This document shows, piece after piece, positions 54,104-63,789 of a stretch of 64,000 nucleotides of DNA. Numbering within the stretch: the first letter of the stretch is position 1; the number at the start of each line of letters is the position of its first letter. Location: contig NZ_RCIO01000001.1 of NCBI RefSeq assembly GCF_004000235.1, positions 744,001 to 808,000 on the forward strand, read 5' to 3'. The notes under the pieces were generated by a model. The model saw nothing but the letters and a program-made list of their open reading frames with translations. It had not been told where the DNA came from and did no database searches. Position numbers and translations under genes: made by a program. Origin of the DNA: Mesorhizobium sp. Z1-4 (GTDB taxonomy: Bacteria > Pseudomonadota > Alphaproteobacteria > Rhizobiales > Rhizobiaceae).

Positions 54104-55588
54104 GTGACCTACCGCAAGCTAGCAGCCCTGTCCGCCGCACTTCTTCTCACCACGTTGAGCGCCGAGGCCGAGACCTTGCGCTGGGGACGCGCCGGCGACG
54201 CCGCGACGCTCGATCCGCATGCCGCAGCGGACGGTTACACGCAGCAGCTGCTCCACAATATCTACGAGCCGCTGATCCGTTTCGAGCCGGGCGGCGCAGC
54301 GAGCGGTGTACTCGCCGCCTCGTGGCTGGCAAGCGCCGGCGATCCCAACCTTTGGGTGTTCAATCTCAAACGCGCCACCTTCCATGACGGAGCGGAGTTC
54401 GATGCCGAGGATGTGGTGTTCTCAATCAACCGGGCGCGCGCCGAGGGATCGGCCTTCGCCGGCGAAGCGTCGCAGATCATCTCGGTCCGCGAAACCAGCC
54501 CGCGCACGGTCGAAATCCGGATGGCCGAGCCTGCCGCGGCACCGCCCGCGGTGCTGACGCGCATTCTGATCATGGACAGCGGCTGGGCAAACGAAAACGG
54601 TTTGGCAAGCGCAAACAGCACTGCCGCCGACAAGGCAAACGGCACCGGGCCCTACAAACTCGAATCGCGCGATGCGGCGGTGCGCACCAAGCTGACTGCC
54701 AACGACCGTTATGCGGGACCGCCGCCTGCAGCGAAAGAAGTGGTCTACCTGCCGATCGCCGATAGCGAATTGCGCGGCAAGGCACTGGCCTGGGCCGAGC
54801 TCGAAATATTGCAGGACGTTTCGGCAGCCGATCTGAAGCGCCTCGACGGCATCGAAGATGTTGCCGTCGAGACCGCGCCGGCGAATTCCGTGCTCTATCT
54901 TGGTTACAGATTCGGGGCCGGCGGTGCCGACGGCAACCCGTTCGACAATGCTCTGGTGCGCGAAGCTATCGACCGCACGGTCGACCGCGACGAAGTGGCT
55001 TCTTTTGCGAACAGCGACGCGACCGCCATTCTGGCACCGTCATTTGCAGAAGGCTGGTCGAAGGGGTTGGCCGCGCAACTTTCGCCGAACCCCGCCAGGG
55101 CAAAGGAACTTCTGGCGGAGGCCGGCTACCCGGATGGTTTCGGCGTGAAGCTCGATGTCGCACGCGGCGACGAGGCAACCGCCAACCGGATCAAGGCAAT
55201 GCTGACCTCGATCGGCATCTGGGCCGATGTCGTGGCGCGGCCTCAAGCCGATCACGATGCGCATGTGGCCTCCGGCGAGAGCGCGTTTCATCTCAGCAGC
55301 TATTCCGCGCCGGGCTACGGCTCCGCGCCGATACTCAGCTGGCTGGTCGACGGCCAGAAAGGCTACGCCAATGCCGAGCTTTCGTCACAGGTCGCCGCGC
55401 TCGCAAATATCCGCAACAGGAACGAGCGCCGGACGGCGCTGGCCGGGCTCTGGCTCAACGTGCAGAAGGAGCGCATCGTGCTGCCGCTGGCGCAGCGCCG
55501 CGTCGCGCACGCCATGCGTGCCTCCGTGTCGGTTCAACCGGATCCCAACGGTCTGACCAGGTTCGACACGGTGCGTTTCAACGACTGA
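54104..55588 (+). CDS. Second Dpp-type ABC transporter substrate-binding protein (family 5)
   Basis: 494 residues from a GTG at 54104 with CGGAG five bases upstream. This start places the signal peptide (YRKLAALSAALLLTTLSAEAE) at the N-terminus, whereas an ATG at 54017 would add 29 odd residues in front. Family-5 blocks: WGRAGDAATLDPHAAADGYTQQLLHNIYEPL, DAEDVVFSINRARAEGS, KANGTGPYKLES and NPFDNALVREAIDRTVDRDEVA. No permease or ATPase follows, so it may feed the DppBCDF complex as an alternative receptor. It diverges strongly from the receptor at 48402. Confidence 0.86.
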   Translation: MTYRKLAALSAALLLTTLSAEAETLRWGRAGDAATLDPHAAADGYTQQLLHNIYEPLIRFEPGGAASGVLAASWLASAGDPNLWVFNLKRATFHDGAEFDAEDVVFSINRARAEGSAFAGEASQIISVRETSPRTVEIRMAEPAAAPPAVLTRILIMDSGWANENGLASANSTAADKANGTGPYKLESRDAAVRTKLTANDRYAGPPPAAKEVVYLPIADSELRGKALAWAELEILQDVSAADLKRLDGIEDVAVETAPANSVLYLGYRFGAGGADGNPFDNALVREAIDRTVDRDEVASFANSDATAILAPSFAEGWSKGLAAQLSPNPARAKELLAEAGYPDGFGVKLDVARGDEATANRIKAMLTSIGIWADVVARPQADHDAHVASGESAFHLSSYSAPGYGSAPILSWLVDGQKGYANAELSSQVAALANIRNRNERRTALAGLWLNVQKERIVLPLAQRRVAHAMRASVSVQPDPNGLTRFDTVRFND

Positions 55589-55615
55589 GCACCAATCTAC
55601 ACGAGGTTACTCCCC

Positions 55616-56170
55616 ATGGCCGACGGCAACTGGGTTCAGGACGTTCTGAGCTTCTGGTTCGATGAACTGACGCGCGAGGACTGGTATTCCGGCAGCGCCG
55701 AGGTCGACGACAAGATCCGCACGAGGTTCGGCGCGCTTCATGCACGGCTGAACGCAAGCCCGCCCGCCGAAGCGCGTACCGACGCGAACGCCGCGCTGGC
55801 CGCGGTCATCGTGCTCGACCAGTTTTCGCGCAACATGTTCCGCAAGAAGCCGGCAGCGTTTGCAAGCGACGCGGCGGCGCTCGATCTGGCGCGCAACGCG
55901 GTCGAGGCGGGCTTCGATATGCAAGTCGCGGAAGACCGGCGGGCGTTCTTCTACATGCCGTTCATGCATTCCGAGGTCCTTTCCGATCAGGAGCGCTGCG
56001 TGGACCTGTTCAAGCAGCATGGCGGAGAGGAATCGCTCAAATACGCCATCGAACATCGGGATATCGTTGCGCGCTTCGGGCGGTTTCCGCACCGAAACTC
56101 GACACTGGGGCGGGAACTGACCGAGGAAGAGGCGGCATTCCTGCAGGGCCATAGCGGTTACGGGCAGTAG
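55616..56170 (+). CDS. DUF924 family protein
   Basis: 184 residues, typical of DUF924: DVLSFWFDELTREDWYSGSAEVDDKIRTRFG at the start, VIVLDQFSRNMFRKKPAAFASDAAAL in the middle, and FFYMPFMHSEVLSDQERCVDLF later. All helical by pattern, TPR-like, cytoplasmic, function unknown. GAGG lies nine bases before the ATG. It follows the ABC receptor gene by 27 bases but belongs to the conserved genome part, so it marks the end of the accessory block. Confidence 0.88.
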   Translation: MADGNWVQDVLSFWFDELTREDWYSGSAEVDDKIRTRFGALHARLNASPPAEARTDANAALAAVIVLDQFSRNMFRKKPAAFASDAAALDLARNAVEAGFDMQVAEDRRAFFYMPFMHSEVLSDQERCVDLFKQHGGEESLKYAIEHRDIVARFGRFPHRNSTLGRELTEEEAAFLQGHSGYGQ

Positions 56171-56319
56171 CGGCCCGAAAATCGAGAGCCTTGCGTTCGT
56201 CAAATCACTGGCCCTACATACAGTATATAGCATCGCGTGACCGGCGAACCGGCTTTTCACGGCTGATGAGAAGAATGGAGCCGCGCCCCGTGCGCCGGTC
56301 TCTTACGAGGGAGGACAAT

Positions 56320-58323
56320 TTGGCGAAGGCAACTACACCGGCAAAGGGCAAAACAACAAAAGCGGCGACGGCACGCAAGGGTGCCGCCAGCGGCGCCAAA
56401 CCTGCGGGCACCAAAGCTTCCGCGCCCAAAGCCTCCGCAAAGAAAACAACGGCCAGCGCAGCGGCAAGAGCGGCAGCCGCGAAACCCGCCGCCAAGCGCA
56501 CGGCCTCGAAACCCGCGGCTGCAGCGAAAGCTGCTTCGAAGCCTGCCACGGCTCGCAAGCCAGCAGCGAAGGCCGCCGCCACAGCGAAGACCGCGAAGCC
56601 CGCAGCGGCGCGCAAGCCGGCCGCCAAGGCGCCGGCAAAGAAAGCTGCCTCCAAATCCGGCGCGAAGCCCTGGCACAAAAGCTATCCAGCAGGGATTCCG
56701 ACCGAAATCGGCGAGATCACCGACAAATCGATTGCCGAACTCATGGTCAGTGCCTGCAGGCAGTATGGCAGCCGCCCGGCCTTCACCTGCATGGACAAGA
56801 CGATCACCTTCACCGAACTGGAGGAGCTGTCTCGCTATGTGGCGGGGTACCTGCAGTCGACCGGGCTAAAGAAGGGCGCACGCGTTGCGCTGATGATGCC
56901 CAACATCCTGCAATATCCCGTGGCGCTGATGGCGGTGCTGCGCGCAGGGTACACCGTCGTGAACGTGAACCCGCTCTATACGCCGCGCGAACTGGAACAC
57001 CAGCTTAACGATTCCGGCGCCGAGGCGATTTTCATCCTGGAAAATTTTGCGACGACGCTCGAGAAAGTCATTCAGAACACATCGGTCAAACATGTCGTTG
57101 TCGCGGCGATGGGCGATCTTCTCGGCGGCATCAAGGGCGCGATCGTCAACCTGGTCGTCAGGCGGGTCAAGAAGATGGTTCCTGCATGGAACCTGCCCGG
57201 CCATGTGAAGTTCAACGACGCCCTGAACAAGGGCAGAACCGCCACGTTCCGCCCGGCCGATGTCGGACATGACGACGTAGCCTTCCTGCAATATACGGGC
57301 GGCACGACAGGTGTTTCGAAGGGTGCGGTGTTGCTCAACCGGAACGTGCTTGCCAATGTCGCGCAGAACGCGATCTGGGTCGAATGCGCGTTTCTGGACA
57401 AACCCAAGCCGGAGCGGATGATCTATATCTGCGCGCTGCCGCTCTACCATATCTATGCGCTTACGGTGAACGCGATCATGGGCATGCAGCAGGGGGCGCA
57501 GAACATTCTGATCCCCAATCCGCGCGACCTGCCCGCCTTCGTGAAAGAGCTGCGCAAATACAAGTTCAACGTGTTCCCCGGTCTGAACACGCTGTTCAAC
57601 GGACTGCTCAACAATGAAGAGTTCCAGAAGCTCGATTTCTCGAGCCTGTACATCACCTTCGGCGGCGGCATGGCCGTCCAGAGCGGGGTTGCAGAGCGCT
57701 GGAAAAAGCTGACCGGGCTGGTGATCGCGGAAGGATACGGCCTTTCCGAAACCTCGCCGGTGGCAACGGCGAACCGGTTCGATGCCAAGGAATTCACAGG
57801 CACTATCGGCCTGCCGGTTCCCTCGACCGAAGTGGTCATCCGCGATGAGGACGGCAAGAACGTGCCGACCGGCAAGGTGGGCGAAATCCTGATCAAGGGC
57901 CCGCAGGTGATGGCCGGTTACTGGAACCGGCCGGACGAAACCGCCAAGGTCATGACCAAGGACGGCTACTTCAAGTCCGGCGACATGGGATTCATGGACA
58001 AAAACGGTTTCGTGAAGATCGTCGACCGCAAGAAGGACATGATCCTGGTATCGGGTTTCAACGTCTATCCGACCGAAATCGAGGACGTGGTCGCCAAACA
58101 TCCGGGTGTGCTCGAGGCTGCGGTCATCGGCGTGCCGGACGAGCATTCGGGCGAAGTGCCGAAGCTTTTTGTGGTCAAGAAAGATCCCGGGCTCACCGAA
58201 GAGCAGATCCACGCCTACTGCAAGGAAAACCTGACCGGCTACAAGCGGCCGAAGCTCATCGAATTCCGCGACGAGCTGCCCAAGACCAATGTCGGCAAGG
58301 TGCTCCGCCGCGCCCTGCAATAG
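56320..58323 (+). CDS. fadD: Long-chain acyl-CoA synthetase with histone-H1-like N-terminal tail
   Basis: 667 residues from a TTG at 56320, which has a strong GGGAGG five bases upstream; no site of that quality stands before the catalytic domain. Residues 2-117 are almost only Ala, Lys, Pro, Thr, Ser and Arg, with repeated KPAA/AAKP units, as in eukaryotic H1 tails and PhaF-type proteins. The AMP-forming ligase follows: FLQYTGGTTGVSKGAVLL (P-loop), ALPLYHIYALTVN, IAEGYGLSETSPV, YFKSGDMGFMDKNGFVKIVDRKKDMI and the catalytic Lys near the end (PKTNVGKVLRR). It activates fatty acids to acyl-CoA. The tail may bind DNA, RNA, membrane phosphates or PHA granules. Confidence 0.9.
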   Translation: MAKATTPAKGKTTKAATARKGAASGAKPAGTKASAPKASAKKTTASAAARAAAAKPAAKRTASKPAAAAKAASKPATARKPAAKAAATAKTAKPAAARKPAAKAPAKKAASKSGAKPWHKSYPAGIPTEIGEITDKSIAELMVSACRQYGSRPAFTCMDKTITFTELEELSRYVAGYLQSTGLKKGARVALMMPNILQYPVALMAVLRAGYTVVNVNPLYTPRELEHQLNDSGAEAIFILENFATTLEKVIQNTSVKHVVVAAMGDLLGGIKGAIVNLVVRRVKKMVPAWNLPGHVKFNDALNKGRTATFRPADVGHDDVAFLQYTGGTTGVSKGAVLLNRNVLANVAQNAIWVECAFLDKPKPERMIYICALPLYHIYALTVNAIMGMQQGAQNILIPNPRDLPAFVKELRKYKFNVFPGLNTLFNGLLNNEEFQKLDFSSLYITFGGGMAVQSGVAERWKKLTGLVIAEGYGLSETSPVATANRFDAKEFTGTIGLPVPSTEVVIRDEDGKNVPTGKVGEILIKGPQVMAGYWNRPDETAKVMTKDGYFKSGDMGFMDKNGFVKIVDRKKDMILVSGFNVYPTEIEDVVAKHPGVLEAAVIGVPDEHSGEVPKLFVVKKDPGLTEEQIHAYCKENLTGYKRPKLIEFRDELPKTNVGKVLRRALQ

Positions 58324-58334
58324 CAGCCTAACAT

Positions 58335-58355
58335 GCGGGGCGCTCAGCGCCCCGC
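58335..58355. terminator. Convergent hairpin between fadD and the HAD gene
   Basis: A 9-bp perfect GC stem with a TCA loop lies in the 20-base space between two convergent stop codons and reaches into the HAD reading frame. There is no T run on either strand, so it may slow or dephase transcription in both directions rather than be a classical terminator. Confidence 0.4.
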
Positions 58356-59051
58356 CAAGAGGGCCGGCAGTTCTGCTACGGAAGCCAGAACGACGTCGGC
58401 AAGCGACGCGAGCGTCTCACGCGTGCCGGTGCCGGACAGCACACCGACAACAAGACCGCAGCCGGCGGCGCGCCCGGCCGCCATGTCGTGGCCGTTGTCG
58501 CCCACAAAGGCGATCTCCGGCGCTTCAATACCATTCAGCTGCGCAAAGCGATGGATCATGTCCGGCGCGGGTTTGGGGTTGGTCACGCTGTCATAGCCAA
58601 GCGCGGCGCTGAACAATTCGGCTACGCCGAGCGCTTCCAGCGTCCGGGCGGCGCCATCGGCGGAATCATTCGTTGCCACGCCCAGCAAGTAGCCTGCGTT
58701 GTGGAGGTCGCTCAGGGCCGGCAGCACGCCTGCCACCGGCACGGCAGAGGCTGCGCCCGCGACGCTGGTGCGCGCATCGTAGTAGCGGACACGATCGGCG
58801 AGGGGCTGGCCTTCAAGCGCGGGATGCCACAGACGCACAACGTCTTCGTTTGTCCCGGCGGCAAAGACAGAGTCGGCGACAAAGCTGCCCGAACGCTCGT
58901 CGAAGCCGGCGAGCGTCAGAAACTCCCGCGCGCGTGCCGCATCGCCCTCCGCAGCATCAAGCGCCATCGCACGGGCAACCGCGCTCCAGGTCGCCTCGAA
59001 ATCGACAAGCGTTCCGTCCTTGTCGAACAGGAGGCCGCGGATCGCCGGCAT
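58344..59051 (-). CDS. HAD family hydrolase (phosphoglycolate-phosphatase-like)
   Basis: 235 residues from the ATG at 59051, which overlaps the pgi stop by one base (TGATG). HAD motifs: I, LLFDKDGTLVDF (nucleophile Asp and general acid); II, GVATNDSADGA; III, the Lys in TNPKPAPDMIH; IV, AFVGDNGHDMAAG. The helical cap lies between I and II. It dephosphorylates a small phosphate ester in the cytoplasm. The tight coupling to pgi suggests a housekeeping role in carbohydrate phosphate metabolism, but the substrate is not recognisable. Confidence 0.9.
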   Translation of the reverse strand: MPAIRGLLFDKDGTLVDFEATWSAVARAMALDAAEGDAARAREFLTLAGFDERSGSFVADSVFAAGTNEDVVRLWHPALEGQPLADRVRYYDARTSVAGAASAVPVAGVLPALSDLHNAGYLLGVATNDSADGAARTLEALGVAELFSAALGYDSVTNPKPAPDMIHRFAQLNGIEAPEIAFVGDNGHDMAAGRAAGCGLVVGVLSGTGTRETLASLADVVLASVAELPALLAGR

Positions 59052-60697
59052 CAATTACCGGCGCGCAATTCGCCGATGCGGCGCACCAGACCGGCGGTAG
59101 AGGAATCGCTGCCATCGGCCGGCTTCTTTCCCTCAACGACCGGCAACAGAGCCGTCGCCAGTTCCTTGCCGAGCTCGACGCCCCACTGGTCGAATGCGTT
59201 GATGCCGAACAGCGATGCCTCAACGAAGACACGGTGTTCATAGAGTGCGATCAGGCGGCCGAGCGCATACGGGTCGAGCTTGCGGTAGAGAATGGTAAGC
59301 GAGGGCCGGTTGCCGGGGAACGTCTTGTGCGGAGCAAGCCGTTCCGCCTCATCCGCGCCTACGCCCTTTGCCAAAAGCTGCTCACGTGCTTCCTCCGTCG
59401 TGCGGCCTTTCATCAGGGCTTCCGACTGTGCGAGGCAATTGGCGACAAGCAAATCGTGGTGGTGTTTCAGCGCCGGCTCGTGGCTTTCGGCCGCGAGGAT
59501 GAACTCAACCGGAACGATATCGGTGCCCTGATGCAGCAGTTGGAAAAAGGCGTGCTGGCCGTTGGTGCCCGGCTCACCCCATACGACCGGTCCGGTCGGA
59601 CCAGCAACAGGCGAGCCGTCAATCGTGACGCCCTTGCCGTTCGATTCCATATCCAGCTGCTGCAGATATGCCGGCAGGCGAGCGAGCCGCTGATCGTAAG
59701 GGATCACCGCCCGCGTGGGATACCCGCACAGAACACGATGCCAATAGCCGATCAGGCCCACAAGCAGCGGAAGGTTCTCGGCCGCGGGCGCTTCGGCGAA
59801 ATGCCGGTCGAGCGCGTGGGCGCCATCCAGCAGGCGGGCAAAATTCTGCGGGCCGACAGCGATCATGATCGGCAGGCCGATCGCGGCCCAGAGCGAGTAG
59901 CGGCCGCCCACCCAGTCCCAGAAGCCGAAAACACGATCGTCACCGATGCCGAACTCGGCAACCTTGTCGAGCGCCGTCGAGACAGCGGCGAAGTGATGGG
60001 CCACAGCACCGCTGCCCAGCCACTCGGTGAGCCAGGCGCGCGCCGTCTCCGCGTTGGTCATGGTCTCGACCGTGGTGAAGGTCTTGGACGCGACGACAAA
60101 AAGCGTCGTCTCGGCGTTGAGGCTTTTCAGCGTGTCAGAGACATGGGCGCTGTCGACATTGGAAACAAAGTGGGTGCGCGGACCGTCGTGATAGGGCGCG
60201 AGCGCCAGTACCGTCATCGCTGGCCCAAGGTCCGATCCGCCGATGCCGATATTGACGACGTCGGTAAACGGTTTGCCCGTAGCGCCCCTAAGCTCGCCGT
60301 CACGGACGGCGTCGGCGAAACGGCCCATCGATTCCAGGACTGCCAGAACGTCGAACATGACATCCCTGCCATCCACGAACACGGGCGCACCGGAACGGTT
60401 GCGCAGCGCCGTGTGCAACACAGCCCGGCGTTCAGTCGCATTGATCGTTTCGCCGGCAAACATCGCCGCGCGACGTGCCTCGACACCTGCCCCGCGCGCC
60501 AGATCAAACAGCAATTCGAGCGTACGTTCGTTCACCGCGCATTTGGAAAAATCGACAAGCAGATCGTCCAGCCCGGCGGAGAAGCGACCGAATCGCTGCG
60601 GGTCTGAGGCAAAGGCGGCGCGGAGGTCAAAGTCGGCGTTTTCCGACCGGTGACGTTCTAGCGCGGCGCTTGCAGCCTCGAATGCTGCGCTGTCCAT
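59051..60697 (-). CDS. pgi: Glucose-6-phosphate isomerase
   Basis: 548 residues from the ATG at 60697, with GGAG eight bases upstream. Pgi blocks: [53 protein letters not shown], the signature [51 protein letters not shown] with the catalytic Glu, and the His and Lys in [16 protein letters not shown] and the [18 protein letters not shown] end. It interconverts glucose-6-P and fructose-6-P. Slightly shorter than the E. coli enzyme, as usual in alphaproteobacteria. Confidence 0.96.
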   Translation of the reverse strand: MDSAAFEAASAALERHRSENADFDLRAAFASDPQRFGRFSAGLDDLLVDFSKCAVNERTLELLFDLARGAGVEARRAAMFAGETINATERRAVLHTALRNRSGAPVFVDGRDVMFDVLAVLESMGRFADAVRDGELRGATGKPFTDVVNIGIGGSDLGPAMTVLALAPYHDGPRTHFVSNVDSAHVSDTLKSLNAETTLFVVASKTFTTVETMTNAETARAWLTEWLGSGAVAHHFAAVSTALDKVAEFGIGDDRVFGFWDWVGGRYSLWAAIGLPIMIAVGPQNFARLLDGAHALDRHFAEAPAAENLPLLVGLIGYWHRVLCGYPTRAVIPYDQRLARLPAYLQQLDMESNGKGVTIDGSPVAGPTGPVVWGEPGTNGQHAFFQLLHQGTDIVPVEFILAAESHEPALKHHHDLLVANCLAQSEALMKGRTTEEAREQLLAKGVGADEAERLAPHKTFPGNRPSLTILYRKLDPYALGRLIALYEHRVFVEASLFGINAFDQWGVELGKELATALLPVVEGKKPADGSDSSTAGLVRRIGELRAGN

Positions 60698-60809
60698 AGA
60701 ACATCTCCGTTTCTGGGGTGTACGGCGGCAGAAGCCATATTCGTGCGCCGTATTCAATAGCTTTGGCTGAAAAAGAGGCGGGGCCCGGCAGCACAATGGC
60801 ATAACGCCA

Positions 60810-60867
60810 ATTCATCAGTGGTACAAAATCTATTCATCAAAGAAATTCATTGGAGCAATCCATTGGA
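60810..60867 (+). promoter_or_regulatory. Direct-repeat region upstream of the MocR gene
   Basis: In the 226-base gap between pgi and the MocR gene, ATTCAT occurs three times (60810, 60832, 60845) and CATTGGA twice (60848-60854 and 60861-60867, 13 bases apart). MocR/PdxR-type regulators usually bind tandem direct repeats rather than palindromes, so these are reasonable binding-site candidates. Nothing else is evident in the gap. Confidence 0.4.
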
Positions 60868-60923
60868 CCAGACGTAGGTTTGCGTGACGCCAATCAGAAT
60901 GTCCTTCCCCAGGAGCATTACGT

Positions 60924-62417
60924 ATGGTTTCGCGAAACGATGCCGCGATATGGTCTGGCTTGTTCCGGATATCCGCCGATTCAGGCCAGACGCTTCAGGC
61001 GCAGATACGGCAGGCCATTGTCGCGGCGATCCTGGACCGGCAAATTGCCGCTTCCCTGCCGCTTCCCTCATGCCGCATGCTCGCCGAGAAACTGGGTGTT
61101 GCACGCGGCACCGTGGTGCTTGCTTTCCAGCAACTCGTGGATCAGGGCTTTCTGATCGCCCGCGAGCGGCGCGGCCACTTCGTCAATCCGGAATTCGTTT
61201 CGGGTCTGGACGCCGATACGCACCGGCCCGAACCGAAACCCGACCGCATCGACTGGGGCGCGCGCCGGCGTGTGGCTTCCAGCGAGCCGCCGCAGCCGGC
61301 CTATCAGGGCAACTGGATCAAGGCCCCTTACCCGTTCGTCTACGGCCAGTTCGATCCGGCGCTGTTTCCGACCGCCGAATGGCGCGAATGCAATCGCATG
61401 GCACTGGCGGTGCTGGAAATCCGCAATTGGGCCGGTGACGTCGTCGACCGTGACGACCCGCTGCTGATCGAGCAGATTCAGGCGCGGCTGCTTCCGCGCC
61501 GCGGCATCTTCGCAAACCCGGATGAAATCATCGTCACGCTTGGCGCACAGCATGCCCTCTACATGCTTTCGACGCTGCTCATGGGGCGCGGGACGAAGGT
61601 GGCAATGGAAGAACCGGGCTATCCGGATGCGCGGGGCATATTCCGGCTCTCCGGGGCCGAAGTGGCGCCCGTTCCCGTCGACAAGGATGGGATCGATCCG
61701 TCCGCGATACCGGCGGGCACGGACTTTGTGTTCACGACACCCAACCACCATTGCCCGACCATGGTCCCGCTTTCCGAAGAGCGCCGGCGGAGACTGCTTG
61801 AGGACGCGGAAAAGCATGACCGCATCATCATCGAGGACGGTTACGACAGCCAGCTCGTCGACGACTCCCCGCAACAGGCGCTGAAAGGCACCGACGCGTC
61901 TGGCCGCGTGATCTATGTCGGCTCGATGTCGAAGACCCTCGCGCCCGGCCTGCGCATTGGCTACATCGTCGCCGATGCCGGACTGATCGCGGAGTTGCGT
62001 GCGCTGCGGCGATACATGCTGAGGCACCCGCCGGCAAACAATCAGCGTGCGGTGGCGCTTTTCCTTTCGCTCGGCCATCACGAGGCGCTGGTGCGCAGGC
62101 TTTCGACGGCGTTTTCGGAGCGCCGGCTGAAACTGGCGGAAGCGATATCGGAGCACTTGCCGCAGTGGCGGCCTTCGGGCGCGCCGGGCGGTACGTCGCT
62201 CTGGCTGAAGGGACCTCCGGGCACCGACGCCCGCGATCTTGCCGTCGATGCGGCCGAACGCGGCGTGCTGATCGAGCCCGGGGGGCGTTTCTTCAACGAA
62301 CCCGACACGCAAACGCGCTTTCTGCGCCTCGGGATTTCGTCAATCGCGCTTCATCACATCGAGCCCGGAATACGGGAACTCGCCGACGCGGTCGGGCGGC
62401 TGAGGTCGGCCGCCTGA
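60924..62417 (+). CDS. MocR/PdxR-type transcriptional regulator (GntR DNA-binding domain plus aminotransferase-like domain)
   Basis: 497 residues. The N-terminal winged helix (GQTLQAQIRQAIVAAILDRQIAA...LPSCRMLAEKLGVARGTVVLAFQQLVDQGFL, about 20-90) is joined by a linker to a fold-type I aminotransferase domain. PLP residues are visible: Asp/Tyr in IIIEDGYDSQLV and the Schiff-base lysine in YVGSMSKTLAPGLRIGY. These proteins sense PLP, amino acids or amines and usually control one neighbouring gene. Here the neighbours are pgi and a CoxG-like gene, neither an obvious target, so the regulated gene may lie elsewhere, or the ectoine-like catabolic genes may be targets; both are speculative. Confidence 0.9.
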   Translation: MVSRNDAAIWSGLFRISADSGQTLQAQIRQAIVAAILDRQIAASLPLPSCRMLAEKLGVARGTVVLAFQQLVDQGFLIARERRGHFVNPEFVSGLDADTHRPEPKPDRIDWGARRRVASSEPPQPAYQGNWIKAPYPFVYGQFDPALFPTAEWRECNRMALAVLEIRNWAGDVVDRDDPLLIEQIQARLLPRRGIFANPDEIIVTLGAQHALYMLSTLLMGRGTKVAMEEPGYPDARGIFRLSGAEVAPVPVDKDGIDPSAIPAGTDFVFTTPNHHCPTMVPLSEERRRRLLEDAEKHDRIIIEDGYDSQLVDDSPQQALKGTDASGRVIYVGSMSKTLAPGLRIGYIVADAGLIAELRALRRYMLRHPPANNQRAVALFLSLGHHEALVRRLSTAFSERRLKLAEAISEHLPQWRPSGAPGGTSLWLKGPPGTDARDLAVDAAERGVLIEPGGRFFNEPDTQTRFLRLGISSIALHHIEPGIRELADAVGRLRSAA

Positions 62418-62494
62418 ATTAGCTCATCGGCCAATGGACAAGCCGGACGCCAGCACTTAACTCATAGTGCCGGCGAACAGGAAAGGGCTGCGCG

Positions 62495-62947
62495 ATGGCA
62501 ATGGACATGTCCGGAGAAGAGCGGATCGCCGCACCGATCGGCAAAGTGTGGGAAGCACTTAACGACGCTGAAATTCTGAAAGCCTGCATTCCGGGCTGCG
62601 AGAGCCTGGACAAGAAATCCGACACCGCGTTTTCAGCGGTTGTCTCGGTGAAACTCGGGCCGATCAAGGCCAAGTTCAACGGCGAGGTCGAACTCCAGAA
62701 CCTCAACCCGCCGCACTCCTACACGATCGCGGGCGAAGGCAAGGGAGGCATAGCGGGGTTTGCAAAAGGCGGCGCCGATGTCAGCCTGACTGAAGACGGG
62801 CCAGACGCAACGATCCTGACCTACAAGGCGAAAGCCGATGTCGGCGGCAAAATCGCCCAGCTCGGCAGCCGTCTGATCCAGTCGAGCTCGAAGAAGCTGG
62901 CCGGTGAATTCTTCTCCTCGTTCAACGAGACTGTAAGCGCCGGCTAA
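62495..62947 (+). CDS. CoxG/SRPBCC family protein
   Basis: 150 residues with the CoxG start MDMSGEERIAAPIGKVWEALNDAEILKACIPGCESL, then VSVKLGPIKAKFNGEVELQNLNPPHSYTI and GKIAQLGSRLIQSSSKKLAGEFFSSFNE. A helix-grip (SRPBCC) fold, cytoplasmic or membrane-associated. CoxG proteins are found with molybdenum hydroxylases, where they help attach or mature the enzyme. The only such enzyme in view is the coxSLM-type operon 38 kb away, so this is an isolated member, though it may still serve that enzyme. It is convergent with the enoyl-CoA hydratase gene. Confidence 0.87.
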   Translation: MAMDMSGEERIAAPIGKVWEALNDAEILKACIPGCESLDKKSDTAFSAVVSVKLGPIKAKFNGEVELQNLNPPHSYTIAGEGKGGIAGFAKGGADVSLTEDGPDATILTYKAKADVGGKIAQLGSRLIQSSSKKLAGEFFSSFNETVSAG

Positions 62948-62976
62948 TTCCCTCCCCTCAAGAGGGAGGGGTCAGT

Positions 62977-63765
62977 TCATACCTTGCGGAAGTTCGCTTT
63001 GCGCTTCTCGCGGAAGGCGGCAACGCCCTCGCGGTAGTCGTCCGAATAGCCCGCCTCGCGCTGCAGCTCACGCTCCAGATCCAACTGCGCATCGAGCGTG
63101 TTGGAAGACGCCGCCTGAATCGCCTTCTTGGCCAGCGCATAGGCAGCGGTGGGACCATTGGCGAGTTGAATGGCAAGAGCGACAGCCTCGTCCATCAGCA
63201 CCTCGTCGTCGACCACCTTCCAGATCAGGCCCCATTCGGCAGCCTTCTCGGCTGGCAGCGGTTCGGTGGTGAGCGCCAGCGCCTTGGCGCGCGCCTCGCC
63301 CAGACGCTGGGTGAGCCACCAGGTGCCACCGGCATCCGGGATGAGGCCGATGCGGGCGAAAATCTGGATGAAGCTTGCCGAGCGCGCGGCAATCACGATG
63401 TCTCCGGCCAGTGCGATATTGGCACCTGCCCCCGCGGCAACGCCGTTGACAGCGCAGATAACCGGCTTGTCCAGCGCACGCAGGCGGCGGATCAACGGAT
63501 TGTAATATTTCTCAAGACCGGCACCCAGATCGTATTTCTGTGTCGCGTCGGTGAAATCGCGTTCGCCCAAATCCTGCCCGGCGCAGAAGCCGCGCCCGGC
63601 GCCGGTCAGCACAACGACGCGGCAGTCGTCGTTCTTCTCGATCCTGTCGAGCGCCGCAGCCAGCGCCTGATGCTGCCTTTCATTGAACGGGTTGAGCCGA
63701 TCGGGCTGGTTGAGAGTCAGGACGTCGTAACCGTCGTGCTGCTCGTGGATTACCGTATCGTTCAT
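62977..63765 (-). CDS. Enoyl-CoA hydratase/isomerase family protein (PaaG-like)
   Basis: 262 residues of the crotonase fold, with GGCGAGGGACAGAT before the ATG. The oxyanion-hole segments are GRGFCAGQDLGERDF and VNGVAAGAGANIALAGDIVIAA, and the stretch FARIGLIPDAGGTWWLTQRLG follows. FCAGQDLGER and the C-terminal GVAAFREKRKANF resemble 2-(1,2-epoxy-1,2-dihydrophenyl)acetyl-CoA isomerase PaaG of phenylacetate catabolism. No other paa genes are in view, so general beta-oxidation use cannot be excluded. Confidence 0.87.
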   Translation of the reverse strand: MNDTVIHEQHDGYDVLTLNQPDRLNPFNERQHQALAAALDRIEKNDDCRVVVLTGAGRGFCAGQDLGERDFTDATQKYDLGAGLEKYYNPLIRRLRALDKPVICAVNGVAAGAGANIALAGDIVIAARSASFIQIFARIGLIPDAGGTWWLTQRLGEARAKALALTTEPLPAEKAAEWGLIWKVVDDEVLMDEAVALAIQLANGPTAAYALAKKAIQAASSNTLDAQLDLERELQREAGYSDDYREGVAAFREKRKANFRKV

Positions 63766-63789
63766 ATCTGTCCCTCGCCGTCCCGGCGG

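Noticed and set aside
58673-60607. 644-codon frame opposite pgi and the HAD gene
   Set aside because: Both minus-strand genes have complete motifs; the plus frame has no family features.
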